Source: JBBDIM01 sp040880405
GTDB taxonomy: Bacteria; Planctomycetota; Planctomycetia; Pirellulales; Pirellulaceae
Direction: 5' to 3'
Length of the DNA stretch: 64,000 nucleotides
NCBI GenBank assembly: GCA_040880405.1
Contig: JBBDIM010000183.1
Span: 1-64,000 of the forward strand
The number at the start of each line of letters is the position of its first letter. The stretch's first letter is position 1. Under the pieces are notes generated by a model. The model saw only the letters and a program-made list of their open reading frames with translations. It did no database searches and was not told where the DNA came from. Positions 38,678 to 47,371 of this stretch are shown piece after piece. A program made the translations under genes and the position numbers.

Positions 38678-39625
38678 CTACAGGCCGGAAACGACGTTGC
38701 CATCGTTGCGTTGCGTCAAGTTTCGATAGAGCGCTTCCGGAACCGTCTCACTGATGAAATGAGAAGAACCATCCGCCCGGACAAACAGTGCTCCCCCCGG
38801 GTGGAGACTGGAACATTGCTTTCCCATGTTTTCCGGAGATCCGGCGAGTGCGAAATCAAAGTTAATCGGGAAACTGCCCAGTGTGTGGCTGTGATAGAGG
38901 TAGTTGATGTTGTCGATGCGTCCAACTCCGGGCCAATTGCTGGCCTTATAGGTCTCGCCACTGACTCTTGAAGGACTACCGTCCCGTTCACCGATCGCGA
39001 GTGTGTTGGAGGTTCCGTCGGTGACGTCACGCATCTTGACGGAACTGTTGCCCCAGAACATCCCGCCAATGTCGATGTAAACTCGCTCTCCATTGACCAC
39101 CGCTCCTCCGATCGACCCCATTCCGCCCGGCCCCGCTACGGCCACGTAGTTCGAGGTGGCCACATCAAAATGTTCCGGTGAGCCGAAAGGAAGAAGGTCG
39201 TTCAAATCACTCGTGACGTCCGAAGGACAGCGGTAGGCGGGAATAGGAGTTTGCAGGAGTGCCCGATCCTCGACCGAACTGCTCGCGGAGTAGATATCCC
39301 CCAGGCGACGGCGCGTGGGATTGAGCGCTTGATAGATATTGTCCTGCTCGATAAACGGCAGAAGCTCAACCTGCCAACCGAAGGTGGGTACCGAACGCGA
39401 CGATTCAACCAGGAAGCCGGAAGGAAAGCTCAGGAACGTATCATGATAGTTGTGCATTGCCAGGCCGATCTGCTTCATGTTGTTCTGGCAACTCATCCGG
39501 CGTGCGGCTTCCCGGGCCTGTTGCACCGCGGGAAGCAGCAGAGCGACCAGAACGCCGATAATGGCAATAACGACCAGCAGTTCGACCAGTGTGAAGCCGA
39601 GTTGGCTACGGGCAAGTGTACGCAT
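38678..39625 (-). CDS. DUF1559 protein with type IV pilin-like N-terminus (second copy)
   Basis: About 315 residues from the ATG at 39625, which has AAAGGTC 7-8 bases upstream. It carries the prepilin segment LGFTLVELLVVIAIIGVLVA with the conserved AVQQAREAARRMSC that follows. The middle has TPIPAYRCPSDVTSDLND and VRMRDVTDGTSNTLAIGERD-like segments, and the end has HPGGALFVRADGSSHFISET. Same family as the protein at 33189, but only distantly similar outside the N-terminus and the last third. First gene of the unit lipoprotein-esterase. Confidence 0.92.
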   Translation of the reverse strand: MRTLARSQLGFTLVELLVVIAIIGVLVALLLPAVQQAREAARRMSCQNNMKQIGLAMHNYHDTFLSFPSGFLVESSRSVPTFGWQVELLPFIEQDNIYQALNPTRRRLGDIYSASSSVEDRALLQTPIPAYRCPSDVTSDLNDLLPFGSPEHFDVATSNYVAVAGPGGMGSIGGAVVNGERVYIDIGGMFWGNSSVKMRDVTDGTSNTLAIGERDGSPSRVSGETYKASNWPGVGRIDNINYLYHSHTLGSFPINFDFALAGSPENMGKQCSSLHPGGALFVRADGSSHFISETVPEALYRNLTQRNDGNVVSGL

Positions 39626-39874
39626 TTCGTTGACCTTTGAGAGAGTAGTTACGGGAAGCCACCTCAAACGCATGGCCCCGCTCTATGAGAAAAAGATAGT
39701 CCACGGGAACCGCCGAACGGGAAAAGGCCACCACGCATCTCCGAGAGGTGGTCGTCCGACGCATTCGATGAATTCCATGTTAAGGAAAATCGCGGGGATC
39801 ACAATTTCACTTTGCGCAATCCGCCGTTTCCGTTGCGCAACCGGGTGGCCAAGACGACGCGATGACGCGTTCCG

Positions 39875-41104
39875 CTAACGCCGCTGCGTTTGTCCGTCGC
39901 GACGGTGGATTTCTCGACGGAAGGCTTGAGGGGAAGAAGAAGTCGCTTGGCGAAAGAAGGCGCAGAGTTGCGACGAGCCCGCAAAACCGGACGCCAGGGC
40001 GATGACCTCGATCGGATGTTCCGTGGTGACGAGTAGCTTCTTGATGTGCTCTAGCTTGACCCGCCGAATTTCATTGGCTGGTGATCGATTGAGATACTTC
40101 TGGAATCGAAGTTCCAGCAGCCGACGCGAAATCCCCACCACCTTCAAGACGTCATTGACGCGGAGCCCTTCATGGGCATGAATCCGAATGTAGCGCAGTG
40201 CCCTCACGAATTCGTCGTCCGATATTGCAAGGGTGTCGGTCGACTCGCGCGGGACGACTCGGATCGGCGGGATGAGCACGAGCGGATTGGGTGGCGGTTG
40301 ACCCCGCATCAGGCCCGACAGCATGCGAACGCTCTCGACGCCGAGCTGCTCGCTCCCCAGCACAATGCTTGACAAGGGAGGCGCGGAAACCTCGGACAGG
40401 AGGTCATCGAAATCACCAGCCAAAATAGCGACTTCCTCGGGAACATGGATTTCCGCGGAGCGGCACACCTCCGACAGTTGCAAGGCAGGGTGGGGATCCG
40501 CCGCGAAAACAGCCAAAGGCCGGGGGAGGTCCATCAGCCAGCCGAGTGCCTGCTCACGCTGAGCACTCCAGCCAAAGCGGCCGGTGCGGCCCATCTTAAA
40601 GGTTTCGCAGTGGAATCCCGCCTGAGATACCGTTCGCCGAAAATACTCTCCGCGCTGATCGGGGTAGCGCTGGCTCGGCGGACCATAGTAGGCGAAATGC
40701 TCGAAGCCGCGATCTCGGAAATGACGGAACGCTATTTCGGCCCGCATTTGATCGTCTGTGTTCACGCGGTACCAAGGATGGTCCGAGAGCTGTAGCGCAG
40801 AGACGTTTACCGTAGGGAGAGACAAAGAACGGATATGTTGTTCCGTCTTGACATCGCGGATCGCGGCGATGATCCCGTCGCCACGCCATGTTTTAGGAAC
40901 GCGAAATCGCCACTGATCGTCTCGTGAAGCGATCAACAGGTCCCAGGGTAACCGATGTCGAACCGCCCCCGAAATGCCCAGGATCACCTGCTTTCCCCAA
41001 CTGTCGGCGGGATCGATCAGGACGGCTACCTGTTTACGGGGCTGCACTGTCGGCTCGTTGGCGAGAGGATGAGAGCGTTGGAACCACGAATTCCGATTGG
41101 ACAC
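39875..41104 (-). CDS. XylR-like transcriptional regulator (LacI-type sensor plus AraC DNA-binding domain)
   Basis: A 409-residue regulator. An N-terminal periplasmic-binding-protein-like sensor domain (about 25-290; QVAVLIDPADSWGKQVILGI, DGIIAAIRDVKTEQHI, VNTDDQMRAEIAFRHFRDRG) is followed by an AraC-type HTH (about 300-400; VNDVLKVVGISRRLLELRFQ, FAGSSQLCAFFRQATSSSPQ). This is the architecture of XylR, a xylose-responsive activator in enterobacteria. Together with the adjacent CE15 esterase it suggests regulation of hemicellulose use. The GTG start at 41104 is not well supported by a ribosome-binding site, and the sensor begins around residue 24. It is transcribed in the same direction as the downstream unit, with 249 bases in between. 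Confidence 0.9.
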   Translation of the reverse strand: MSNRNSWFQRSHPLANEPTVQPRKQVAVLIDPADSWGKQVILGISGAVRHRLPWDLLIASRDDQWRFRVPKTWRGDGIIAAIRDVKTEQHIRSLSLPTVNVSALQLSDHPWYRVNTDDQMRAEIAFRHFRDRGFEHFAYYGPPSQRYPDQRGEYFRRTVSQAGFHCETFKMGRTGRFGWSAQREQALGWLMDLPRPLAVFAADPHPALQLSEVCRSAEIHVPEEVAILAGDFDDLLSEVSAPPLSSIVLGSEQLGVESVRMLSGLMRGQPPPNPLVLIPPIRVVPRESTDTLAISDDEFVRALRYIRIHAHEGLRVNDVLKVVGISRRLLELRFQKYLNRSPANEIRRVKLEHIKKLLVTTEHPIEVIALASGFAGSSQLCAFFRQATSSSPQAFRREIHRRDGQTQRR

Positions 41105-42293
41105 CTCAACCCGAGTAGTTCAGCAGAAGATTTCGAAATCAAATGACTCATCGCGTGAATTGCTGTGTCTCGAGTCGTATTCAAGGACTTCCAGAAGCAC
41201 GGCAAGGATTGCGGCAGGGTGGCACCATCAAAAGCACGACCTTCCGTGTGCCACTGACCTCCGGCCATTGCCAGGGTCGTGGGATTAGGCTATCACACCT
41301 TTGGGAACTGCTCAACAACCCACCGATTGACAAACGTTCACACGCACTTGCTCGGCCGGGTGGCACCGTCACGTGAAAAAATCCCGTGTGCCACTGGCAT
41401 CCTGCCTGTGCCTGGAACTGCGATTGAGGCCTGCCTTCTTCTCGGTTCCATGGGAAATGAACCTCTCCAACATCCGAATTATCCCATGATTCACACTTTG
41501 CCATAATGGGCCTCGGGCAAACTGTGGGCGAGGCTTCGACCCGGCCTCAAAATGGGAAGCCAAGCACTGGCAAGATGCCAGTGGCACACGAAGCTGTTGA
41601 TCGGTTCGACAGTGCCAACCCGCCGTTTTCCCTTCGGCAAGCACTCCCATTCGTGTCTTTCGTGGTTATTCCGTTCTTTGAAATCCGTGGTCGCCCCGGC
41701 ACGTTCAACGTCTCTCGCAGTGCTGCCGACGCACGATGTCAGCCGTCCCAGGGGGAGCGCGGGGTTCGCGAACATGTGGGTAGAATGGGGGTGGTTCTTT
41801 GAAAATTTGAGGCGTGCGGTGGTGTGCAAAGGTTCACAAAAACCGAATCGCAAAGGATCTCGTGTGGGATCCACAAGCCCTTGGCCGCGCGGCCACGGAA
41901 AAAACACCAAAATGGGGGTATCTTAGGTCCTGGTGTTTTCCCTTGTTGTCCGTGAGAGCTAATTAAGGGAAGAGGGCCTCGGCTGCGGTTTTAAAATTCT
42001 CGGCCGCTTGGCCGCGCGTTTCCCCAATCGGGGGTTCACAAGATACAGCGCTCACAGGGCCGAAAATGGGCTCGACACCACTACATGCACGACCCCCGAA
42101 TGGGCCAACCACCCGGCCGCGGGGCGGCCAAGAGAAAACCAGAAGAGGGGCAAAAGATTCTCAATCGAGCAGCCCCGCAGGGGGAGAAAGGGATTGCAGT
42201 CGAGGGGACCTCGCCTGACGTCCTGGGCGTGATCCATTATGCTGAGAGGGAGCCGCGTTGGATTGACCACTTTTGCTTTCCCGGAACCACCCC
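41105..42293. other. Repeat-rich non-coding region
   Basis: About 1.2 kb without a supported gene. Units of GTGTGCCACTGGCA appear at about 41241-41275, 41349-41410 and 41563-41605, alternately direct and inverted. A minus-strand frame at 41491-41910 is composed largely of repeat translation (HWHLASAWLP, NNHERHEW) and has no family features. Confidence 0.7.
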
Positions 42294-42665
42294 ATGCCCC
42301 GGCGTGTCCTCGACATCGGTAACTGCGACCCCGACCATCATGCGCTCAAACGCTTGATTGAGCGTGAGTTCGACGCGGTCGTCGTCCGGGCCCACGGCCA
42401 AAACGACAGCCTCCGAGCCCTGCGCGAGCAGCGGTACGATTTGGTCCTGGTCAACCGAGTGATGGACCGCGACGGAAGCGCGGGGCTACCAATCATTCAG
42501 ACGATCAAACAGGACGCGGAGCTGGCCGACACCCCGGTGCTGATGATCACCAACTACCCCGAGCATCAAGACACGGCCGTGGCCGCCGGGGCAGAACCAG
42601 GCTTCGGCAAACGGGACCTGGGAACAGAGCAAACGATTGCCCTGTTGGCGGTGTACTTGGCATGA
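42294..42665 (+). CDS. Stand-alone receiver-like domain lacking the phospho-acceptor Asp
   Basis: A 123-residue protein that fits a CheY-like receiver: acidic D12 in GNCDPDHHAL, the hydrophobic strand RYDLVLVNRVMDRDGSAGLP, the conserved Thr in TPVLMITNYPEHQD and the Lys in EPGFGKRDLG. At the position where the phospho-acceptor Asp is expected (YDLVLV-x) there is N54, so ordinary phosphorylation is unlikely. The other Asp/Thr/Lys positions are kept. Its stop overlaps the CsaA-like gene's start by four bases (42662-42665), so the two are coupled. The start is the ATG at 42294. A TTG at 42273 is in frame but less likely. Confidence 0.8.
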   Translation: MPRRVLDIGNCDPDHHALKRLIEREFDAVVVRAHGQNDSLRALREQRYDLVLVNRVMDRDGSAGLPIIQTIKQDAELADTPVLMITNYPEHQDTAVAAGAEPGFGKRDLGTEQTIALLAVYLA

Positions 42666-43024
42666 GCGAGAGCGAGCGAGACGAGGCAGGGCCGATTCGC
42701 TGGGAGGACTTCGAAAAGGTAGAACTCCGGGCCGGGACGATTGTCGAGGCGATGGAGTTCCCCGAGGCCAGACGACCAGCCTACAAGCTGCGAATCGACT
42801 TTGGCGAGCCACTGGGTATCCGGCAAAGCAGCGCCCAGATCACGGCCCATTACACGCCGGAAACGCTGCTGGGGAGACAGGTAATCGCGGTCACCAACTT
42901 CCCGCCGAAGCGGATCGGGCCGTGGGTCTCGGAAGTGCTGGTCACCGGGTTCGCCGATGCGGACGGGGAGATTGTCCTGGCTGCAATGGAACGGGCGGTG
43001 CCGAATGGGGCGCGGCTCATTTGA
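42662..43024 (+). CDS. csaA: CsaA-like tRNA-binding domain protein
   Basis: A 120-residue protein consisting of an OB-fold tRNA-binding domain. It begins FEKVELRAGTIVEAMEFPEA, continues with YKLRIDFGEPLGIRQSSAQI and ends VTNFPPKRIGPWVSEVLVTG plus a VPNGARL tail. These are the CsaA hallmarks (dimeric, secretion-related chaperone described in Bacillus; binding of tRNA-like ligands in the family). It overlaps the receiver-like gene by four bases. The function here is not established, and a role next to a pseudo-receiver is unusual. Confidence in the fold is high, moderate for the name. Confidence 0.88.
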   Translation: MSESERDEAGPIRWEDFEKVELRAGTIVEAMEFPEARRPAYKLRIDFGEPLGIRQSSAQITAHYTPETLLGRQVIAVTNFPPKRIGPWVSEVLVTGFADADGEIVLAAMERAVPNGARLI

Positions 43025-43173
43025 GGTGAGTGTTCACTCCGTTTTGGAAAACGCATCGGATAGTGGACGCTGTCGGATTCGATCGGATACGATGGCCACT
43101 GCGACGACGTGCCTTTGGCGACTTACGTTAGCGCGATCAAGTCAAAGGTGGTACCCCAAAAAAGGCAAGTGAG

Positions 43174-44541
43174 ATGGAATATTTTATCCCCGATGAAATC
43201 TCCTTAGATGCCGTTACCCGTGAGTTGATCGAGGATGCGGAGAAGCTTTCCCGAACCATCAATAATTCTCGGCCGCTTCCCGAAGAGTCACTCACGAAGA
43301 TCAAACAGGAACTTCTCGGAGAGCAGGTGTATAACAGCAACGCGATCGAGGGGAGTTCGATAACGCTCCGCGAAACAAGGCATATTCTGCAAACCGGCGA
43401 GATCGTCGACGTCGGTCGCAAGCGTGAAGCGACCGAGACTCTGAATCTGGGAAAGGCAAGCGCCGAAATCGAGGGGATGATCCAAGACCCGGAATCATGG
43501 GGTAGCCTAGAGCGATTCATCAACGTTCATCGCATCCTGCTCTCGGACGTGCTGGACGAGGGAGCGGGCGTGATCCGATCGCAACGTGTGATGATCACCG
43601 GGGCTCGGCATCAGCCCCCGAATCCGGCGATGATTGAGGATTTACTGGCAAGGTGGTTTGACGTTTTAAAAAGAGCTGAGCAATACGAGCCGATTCTGCT
43701 GGCCACGTGGACCCACTGGTCGATTGCCAGGATCCACCCCTTTCTGGATGGAAACGGCCGGATGGCTCGACTCTGGCAGGACTTGATCCTATTCGGCAAC
43801 CATTACACCGCGGCCATTATCCGCCAACAAGACCGTAATGAGTACTATGGTGCGTTGGGAGCCGCCGACGAAGGGAATTTCAATCCGCTGACCCAACTTG
43901 TCTGCCGTTCGTTGAGCAAGACCCTCCAGATCTATGTCAACGCTCAACGAGAAGTAGATGAGCTGAAAGATTGGGCCGCGAAAATCGCCGGAGAGACCCA
44001 GTCTCGCCTTGATGAAAGGCGAAAATTGGAATACATCCGTTGGACTCGTCAGATGGAACAAATCCGAGATGCTTTCGAACGTTGCGCCACACAGCTAACA
44101 AGTGTTTCAGACGGTGCCATCGAACTCCAGATTCGTTCCTTCGATATTATCGATCAATCCACTTGGGAAACCCTCCGCTCCGGAGGACGCGTGGCGAAGA
44201 CCTGGTTTTTCTGGGCCAACTTCCGACGGGGGCAAGATCGAATTCAATATTGCTTCTTTTTCGGACGGCACTTTTTCGGGCCGGAAGATCGCGCGGTATC
44301 CAGTCTAGGGCCCAGCGCTTGCCTGTTGGTCAGCGAACAGGTTGCAGACGAGAGTCCCGTCCGGTTGGGAGAAAGTGACGACAACCGGGTGACGCTGCGC
44401 GAAGTCTTAGTGGTAGAAGGAAAGATCCTCCGCAAACGACTGGATGTCGCGAGTGGTAATTCCGTTTACGATCACGACGTCGATCCGCTGCAAGTGGCGC
44501 AAGATTTCGCGCAAGAGGTCTTGCTGCATCGCCTGGGATAG
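43174..44541 (+). CDS. Fic family protein with N-terminal inhibitory motif
   Basis: A 455-residue protein. S55-N-A-I-E59-G60 in YNSNAIEGSSITLRET matches the [S/T]xxxE[G/N] inhibitory helix of class II Fic proteins. The catalytic motif is H188-P-F-L-D-G-N-G-R196 in IARIHPFLDGNGRMARLWQD, which fits AMP-transfer (AMPylation) to a target hydroxyl. The region after about residue 280 (coiled ERRKLEYIRWTRQMEQIRDA, then an unrecognised segment to the end) is not part of the Fic core. No antitoxin partner gene is adjacent. The target is unknown. The gene is on its own strand run between the CsaA-like gene and a convergent hydrolase, and looks lower in GC than its surroundings. Confidence 0.9.
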   Translation: MEYFIPDEISLDAVTRELIEDAEKLSRTINNSRPLPEESLTKIKQELLGEQVYNSNAIEGSSITLRETRHILQTGEIVDVGRKREATETLNLGKASAEIEGMIQDPESWGSLERFINVHRILLSDVLDEGAGVIRSQRVMITGARHQPPNPAMIEDLLARWFDVLKRAEQYEPILLATWTHWSIARIHPFLDGNGRMARLWQDLILFGNHYTAAIIRQQDRNEYYGALGAADEGNFNPLTQLVCRSLSKTLQIYVNAQREVDELKDWAAKIAGETQSRLDERRKLEYIRWTRQMEQIRDAFERCATQLTSVSDGAIELQIRSFDIIDQSTWETLRSGGRVAKTWFFWANFRRGQDRIQYCFFFGRHFFGPEDRAVSSLGPSACLLVSEQVADESPVRLGESDDNRVTLREVLVVEGKILRKRLDVASGNSVYDHDVDPLQVAQDFAQEVLLHRLG

Positions 44542-44565
44542 TGGAGCGAGCACGCCCTCCCCCGG

Positions 44566-45330
44566 CTAAAACACATACTCCATATTCCGGTCGGCCACTT
44601 CGATGTTTTCTAGGTTCATATCCCCCAGGTCGTTGATCAGCTCCTGGTGGTAGGCCGGTTTTAGATGGACGGCGATCAGGCGGATATCGCGGGGGATTCG
44701 TAAGGCCATAGCGCCCAGTTCGCTGGGGCAAAGGTGCTTGCTGTTGTCGGCCAACCACTGCATTGAGTTGGGGAAACTGCACTCGATGAAGATCGCCTTG
44801 AGGTTGGGGATGGCCCGGACGATTTGCTCGAAGTTGTCCAGCGGTGCGGTGTCCCAGGCGAACAGGACGGCGGCGTTTTCATCCTGGACGATGAAGCCGA
44901 GGGTCGGGACCGCATGCTCCAGCGCAAGTGGCGTCACCTTTAAACCGGCCAACTCCAACTGATCGCCCGGCTCGATAATTTGCTGGCGATAGAAGGGGGA
45001 CTGCTCGCTGGAAATCCGGCGGAGATTGGGCCAGACGCGATCGTTGAAGATGTCCTGCTCCAGGCAATCCCAGGTCGCCTGGCTGGCGAGGATGGTGGGG
45101 CATTCCGGCCCGAGGGTGTAGACGTTGTCGAGGAAAACCGGCAGGGAGGCGATGTGATCGATATGGGAATGGGTCAGCAGCAGGTGTTGAACCTTCCGCT
45201 GGGCTTTCATGGGAGTCAAGTAGCCGAGGCCACCGGCGTCAATCGCGACTTCGTCGTTGATGAGCGCCGAGATCGAAAAATGGAGAAATCCATCCGGCTC
45301 GATCAGCGGCATTAGCAGACGGATTTTCAT
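44566..45330 (-). CDS. Metallo-beta-lactamase-fold hydrolase (class II cAMP phosphodiesterase-like)
   Basis: A 254-residue protein with the MBL zinc motif LLLTHSHIDHIASLP (HxHxDH). Additional ligand regions are VTPLALEHAVPTLGFIVQD and FAWDTAPLDNFEQ, and IFIECSFPNSMQWLADNSKH near the C-terminus. The overall sequence resembles class II cyclic-nucleotide phosphodiesterases, an MBL subgroup, but the substrate could also be a different phosphodiester or lactone. No signal peptide. It is convergent with the Fic gene and upstream of glyA on the same strand. Confidence 0.85.
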   Translation of the reverse strand: MKIRLLMPLIEPDGFLHFSISALINDEVAIDAGGLGYLTPMKAQRKVQHLLLTHSHIDHIASLPVFLDNVYTLGPECPTILASQATWDCLEQDIFNDRVWPNLRRISSEQSPFYRQQIIEPGDQLELAGLKVTPLALEHAVPTLGFIVQDENAAVLFAWDTAPLDNFEQIVRAIPNLKAIFIECSFPNSMQWLADNSKHLCPSELGAMALRIPRDIRLIAVHLKPAYHQELINDLGDMNLENIEVADRNMEYVF

Positions 45331-45420
45331 GCGGCTGAAGGGACCAGGTTCCCGGAGAAGTAATGGGGATAAAGGGGCTCGCCGGTGGAATTACGGCGTA
45401 CCGCACAACCTCACTCTAAA

Positions 45421-45454
45421 GGGTGCCGCACCCAGATTACAAGGGAGCGGCACC
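45421..45454 (-). terminator. Possible hairpin terminator after glyA
   Basis: The stem GGTGCCGC/GCGGCACC encloses a 17-base loop, 24 bases beyond the glyA stop. Downstream on the minus strand the T-run is short (TTTA), so terminator function is uncertain. Confidence 0.4.
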
Positions 45455-45477
45455 TATCGCGGTGAACATTTTCGACC

Positions 45478-46731
45478 CTACTGAAGCTCGACCGGTTTCC
45501 CGGGGACTGGGTATTGCTCGCACAGATTGGTCACTTCACCCCGAATTTTGCCATGGACGGTTGCATCTTCGGGGGCCTTGAGGGCCTCCAGGATCCAGCC
45601 GCCGATTCGCTTCATTTCGTCGGTCCCCATCCCACGTGTGGTGAGGGCCGGGGTACCGATCCGGATCCCGCTGGGGTCCATCGGCTTCCGCTGGTCGAAG
45701 GGGATCATATTCTTATTGACGGTAATCCCACACGCGCCCAAGGCGGTTTCCGCAATGCTCCCGGTGGTCCCGACCGCGGTCACATCGACGAGCATCAGAT
45801 GATTATCGGTTCCGCCGGACATCAGGGCCAAGCCGCCCGACATCAAGGTTTCGGCGAGTGCCTTGGCATTGGCCACGACCTGCTGGGCATACTGTTTGAA
45901 CGAAGGCTGGAGTGCCTCGTGGAAGCAAATCGCCTTGGCGGCCACCACATGCATCAGCGGGCCACCCTGGGTCCCTGGGAAGACGTTCCGGTTGATTAGT
46001 TTGGCATGTTCTTCCTTGCAGAGGATTAGTCCCGACCGGGGGCCACGCAAGGTTTTGTGGGTGGTCGTCGTAACGAAGTCCGCATGGGGGACCGGGCTAT
46101 TGTGGATCCCACCGGCGACCAGACCGGCATAGTGGGCCATGTCGACAAACAGCTTGGCGCCGACGTCGTTAGCGATTTCGGCGAACTTATCGTGCGGGAT
46201 TTCCCGAGGGTAGGCACTCGCTCCGGCGACAATGAGCTTCGGTTTGTGCTCTTTGGCCAAGGCGGCGATTTTGTCGAAGTCCAGCCGGTGGCTATTGGGA
46301 TCGACCCCGTAACTGATGAAGTTGTACAGCTTGCCGGAGACATTCAGCTTCATGCCGTGGGTCAAGTGCCCACCATGGGCCAGGTCGAGCCCGAGGATGG
46401 TGTCGCCTGGCTCGACGGCGGTCAAATAGACGGCGAAGTTGGCCTGGGATCCGGCGTGCGGCTGGACATTGGCGTGCTCCGCCCCGAACAACTGCTTGGC
46501 TCGGTCGATGGCGAGGGTTTCGACGACATCGACGTATTCGCAGCCGCCATAGTACCGTCGACCGGGGTAACCCTCGGCGTACTTGTTGGTCAGCACGCTC
46601 CCGGCCGCCTGCTGGATCGCGGCGCTGGTGTAGTTTTCCGAGGCGATCATTTCCAGGCCATCCGCCTGACGGACCTGTTCGGCCTGAATTGCGGACCAAA
46701 CTTCCGGGTCGTGCTGCTTGATGAAGTTCAT
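45478..46731 (-). CDS. glyA: Serine hydroxymethyltransferase
   Basis: A 417-residue PLP-dependent enzyme interconverting serine and glycine with tetrahydrofolate, a main source of one-carbon units. Landmarks include MIASENYTSAAIQQAAGSVL, NKYAEGYPGRRYYGGCEYVD, QPHAGSQANFAVY, the PLP-lysine region VTTTTHKTLRGPRSGLILC and the C-terminal PSGIRIGTPALTTRGMG. The ATG at 46731 (MNFIKQHDPEVWSAIQ) is preferred over one at 46773 because the upstream residues (GLFDSHGTTTTRR) are not family-like. Length is normal for a bacterial GlyA (about 417). No glycine riboswitch was recognised in the 277-base divergent gap before the DUF4190 gene. Confidence 0.97.
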   Translation of the reverse strand: MNFIKQHDPEVWSAIQAEQVRQADGLEMIASENYTSAAIQQAAGSVLTNKYAEGYPGRRYYGGCEYVDVVETLAIDRAKQLFGAEHANVQPHAGSQANFAVYLTAVEPGDTILGLDLAHGGHLTHGMKLNVSGKLYNFISYGVDPNSHRLDFDKIAALAKEHKPKLIVAGASAYPREIPHDKFAEIANDVGAKLFVDMAHYAGLVAGGIHNSPVPHADFVTTTTHKTLRGPRSGLILCKEEHAKLINRNVFPGTQGGPLMHVVAAKAICFHEALQPSFKQYAQQVVANAKALAETLMSGGLALMSGGTDNHLMLVDVTAVGTTGSIAETALGACGITVNKNMIPFDQRKPMDPSGIRIGTPALTTRGMGTDEMKRIGGWILEALKAPEDATVHGKIRGEVTNLCEQYPVPGKPVELQ

Positions 46732-47008
46732 GCGTCTCGTGGTGGTTGTCCCATGGGAATCGAAGAGGCCCACGCATAGGCCCTATCCAGGGCCCAGGCC
46801 TCGATGCCAAACCGCCTATTGTCCGGCCCCTGGCTGGGTTCGTCAACGGGCGGAAATGTCGCACCCCAGCGGACTTTTCCTCGCCGAAACGCGATTCGGA
46901 GTTTGACACTGCCCCGGGGCGAGATTCTTATTAACTTCTTCCGCGAGCGGCCATTTAAGTCTCACGGTGAATCAACCTTTCCGCATTCTCCTTCAGGACC
47001 CGGCTTTC

Positions 47009-47371
47009 ATGAACCTCTTCCGCGATGAAACCGATCCCCCGTCCAACCCTTACGCCACACCCCAAGGCATGGAACGCAGCGCGAGTCCACCCGATGGCTC
47101 AGGCGATGCTACCGGTGGCTTGATTCCCTACAAAAATCCCTACGCCCTGACAGCTTACTATCTGTCGATTTTCGGTTTGTTTCCCTGCCTGGGGATCGTG
47201 CTCTCGATTCCCGCGGTCGTGCTGGGGGTGATGGGACTGAACGCCCGGAAGGCCAATCCCGCGATTAAGGGGAGCGTGCATGCGTGGATTGGGATTTGCC
47301 TGGGGGGCTTTTGCACCTTGTGCCATATCGCCGGAATCTTGCTGCTGATCATCGGAGCGGTCGCCGGGTAG
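47009..47371 (+). CDS. DUF4190 membrane protein with NPYATP N-terminus
   Basis: About 120 residues from the ATG at 47009 (AGGA 11 bases upstream). The N-terminal linker has SNPYATPQG and, after a glycine-rich part, KNPYALTAYYLSIFGLFPCL. The DUF4190-type pair of helices follows: LGIVLSIPAVVLGVMGLNAR, then SVHAWIGICLGGFCTLCHIA and a last helix LLLIIGAVAG. The function of DUF4190 is unknown and it is usually a small integral membrane protein. An upstream GTG at 46967 is in frame. The NPYxxP motif is shared with the RDD protein at 34817. Confidence 0.82.
   Translation: MNLFRDETDPPSNPYATPQGMERSASPPDGSGDATGGLIPYKNPYALTAYYLSIFGLFPCLGIVLSIPAVVLGVMGLNARKANPAIKGSVHAWIGICLGGFCTLCHIAGILLLIIGAVAG

Noticed and set aside
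41491..41910. Minus-strand frame of 139 residues
   Set aside because: Made of repeat sequence (HWHLASAWLP, NNHERHEW) with no domain features.
46732..47008. Glycine riboswitch before glyA
   Set aside because: No recognisable glycine-aptamer core or tandem arrangement in the divergent gap.
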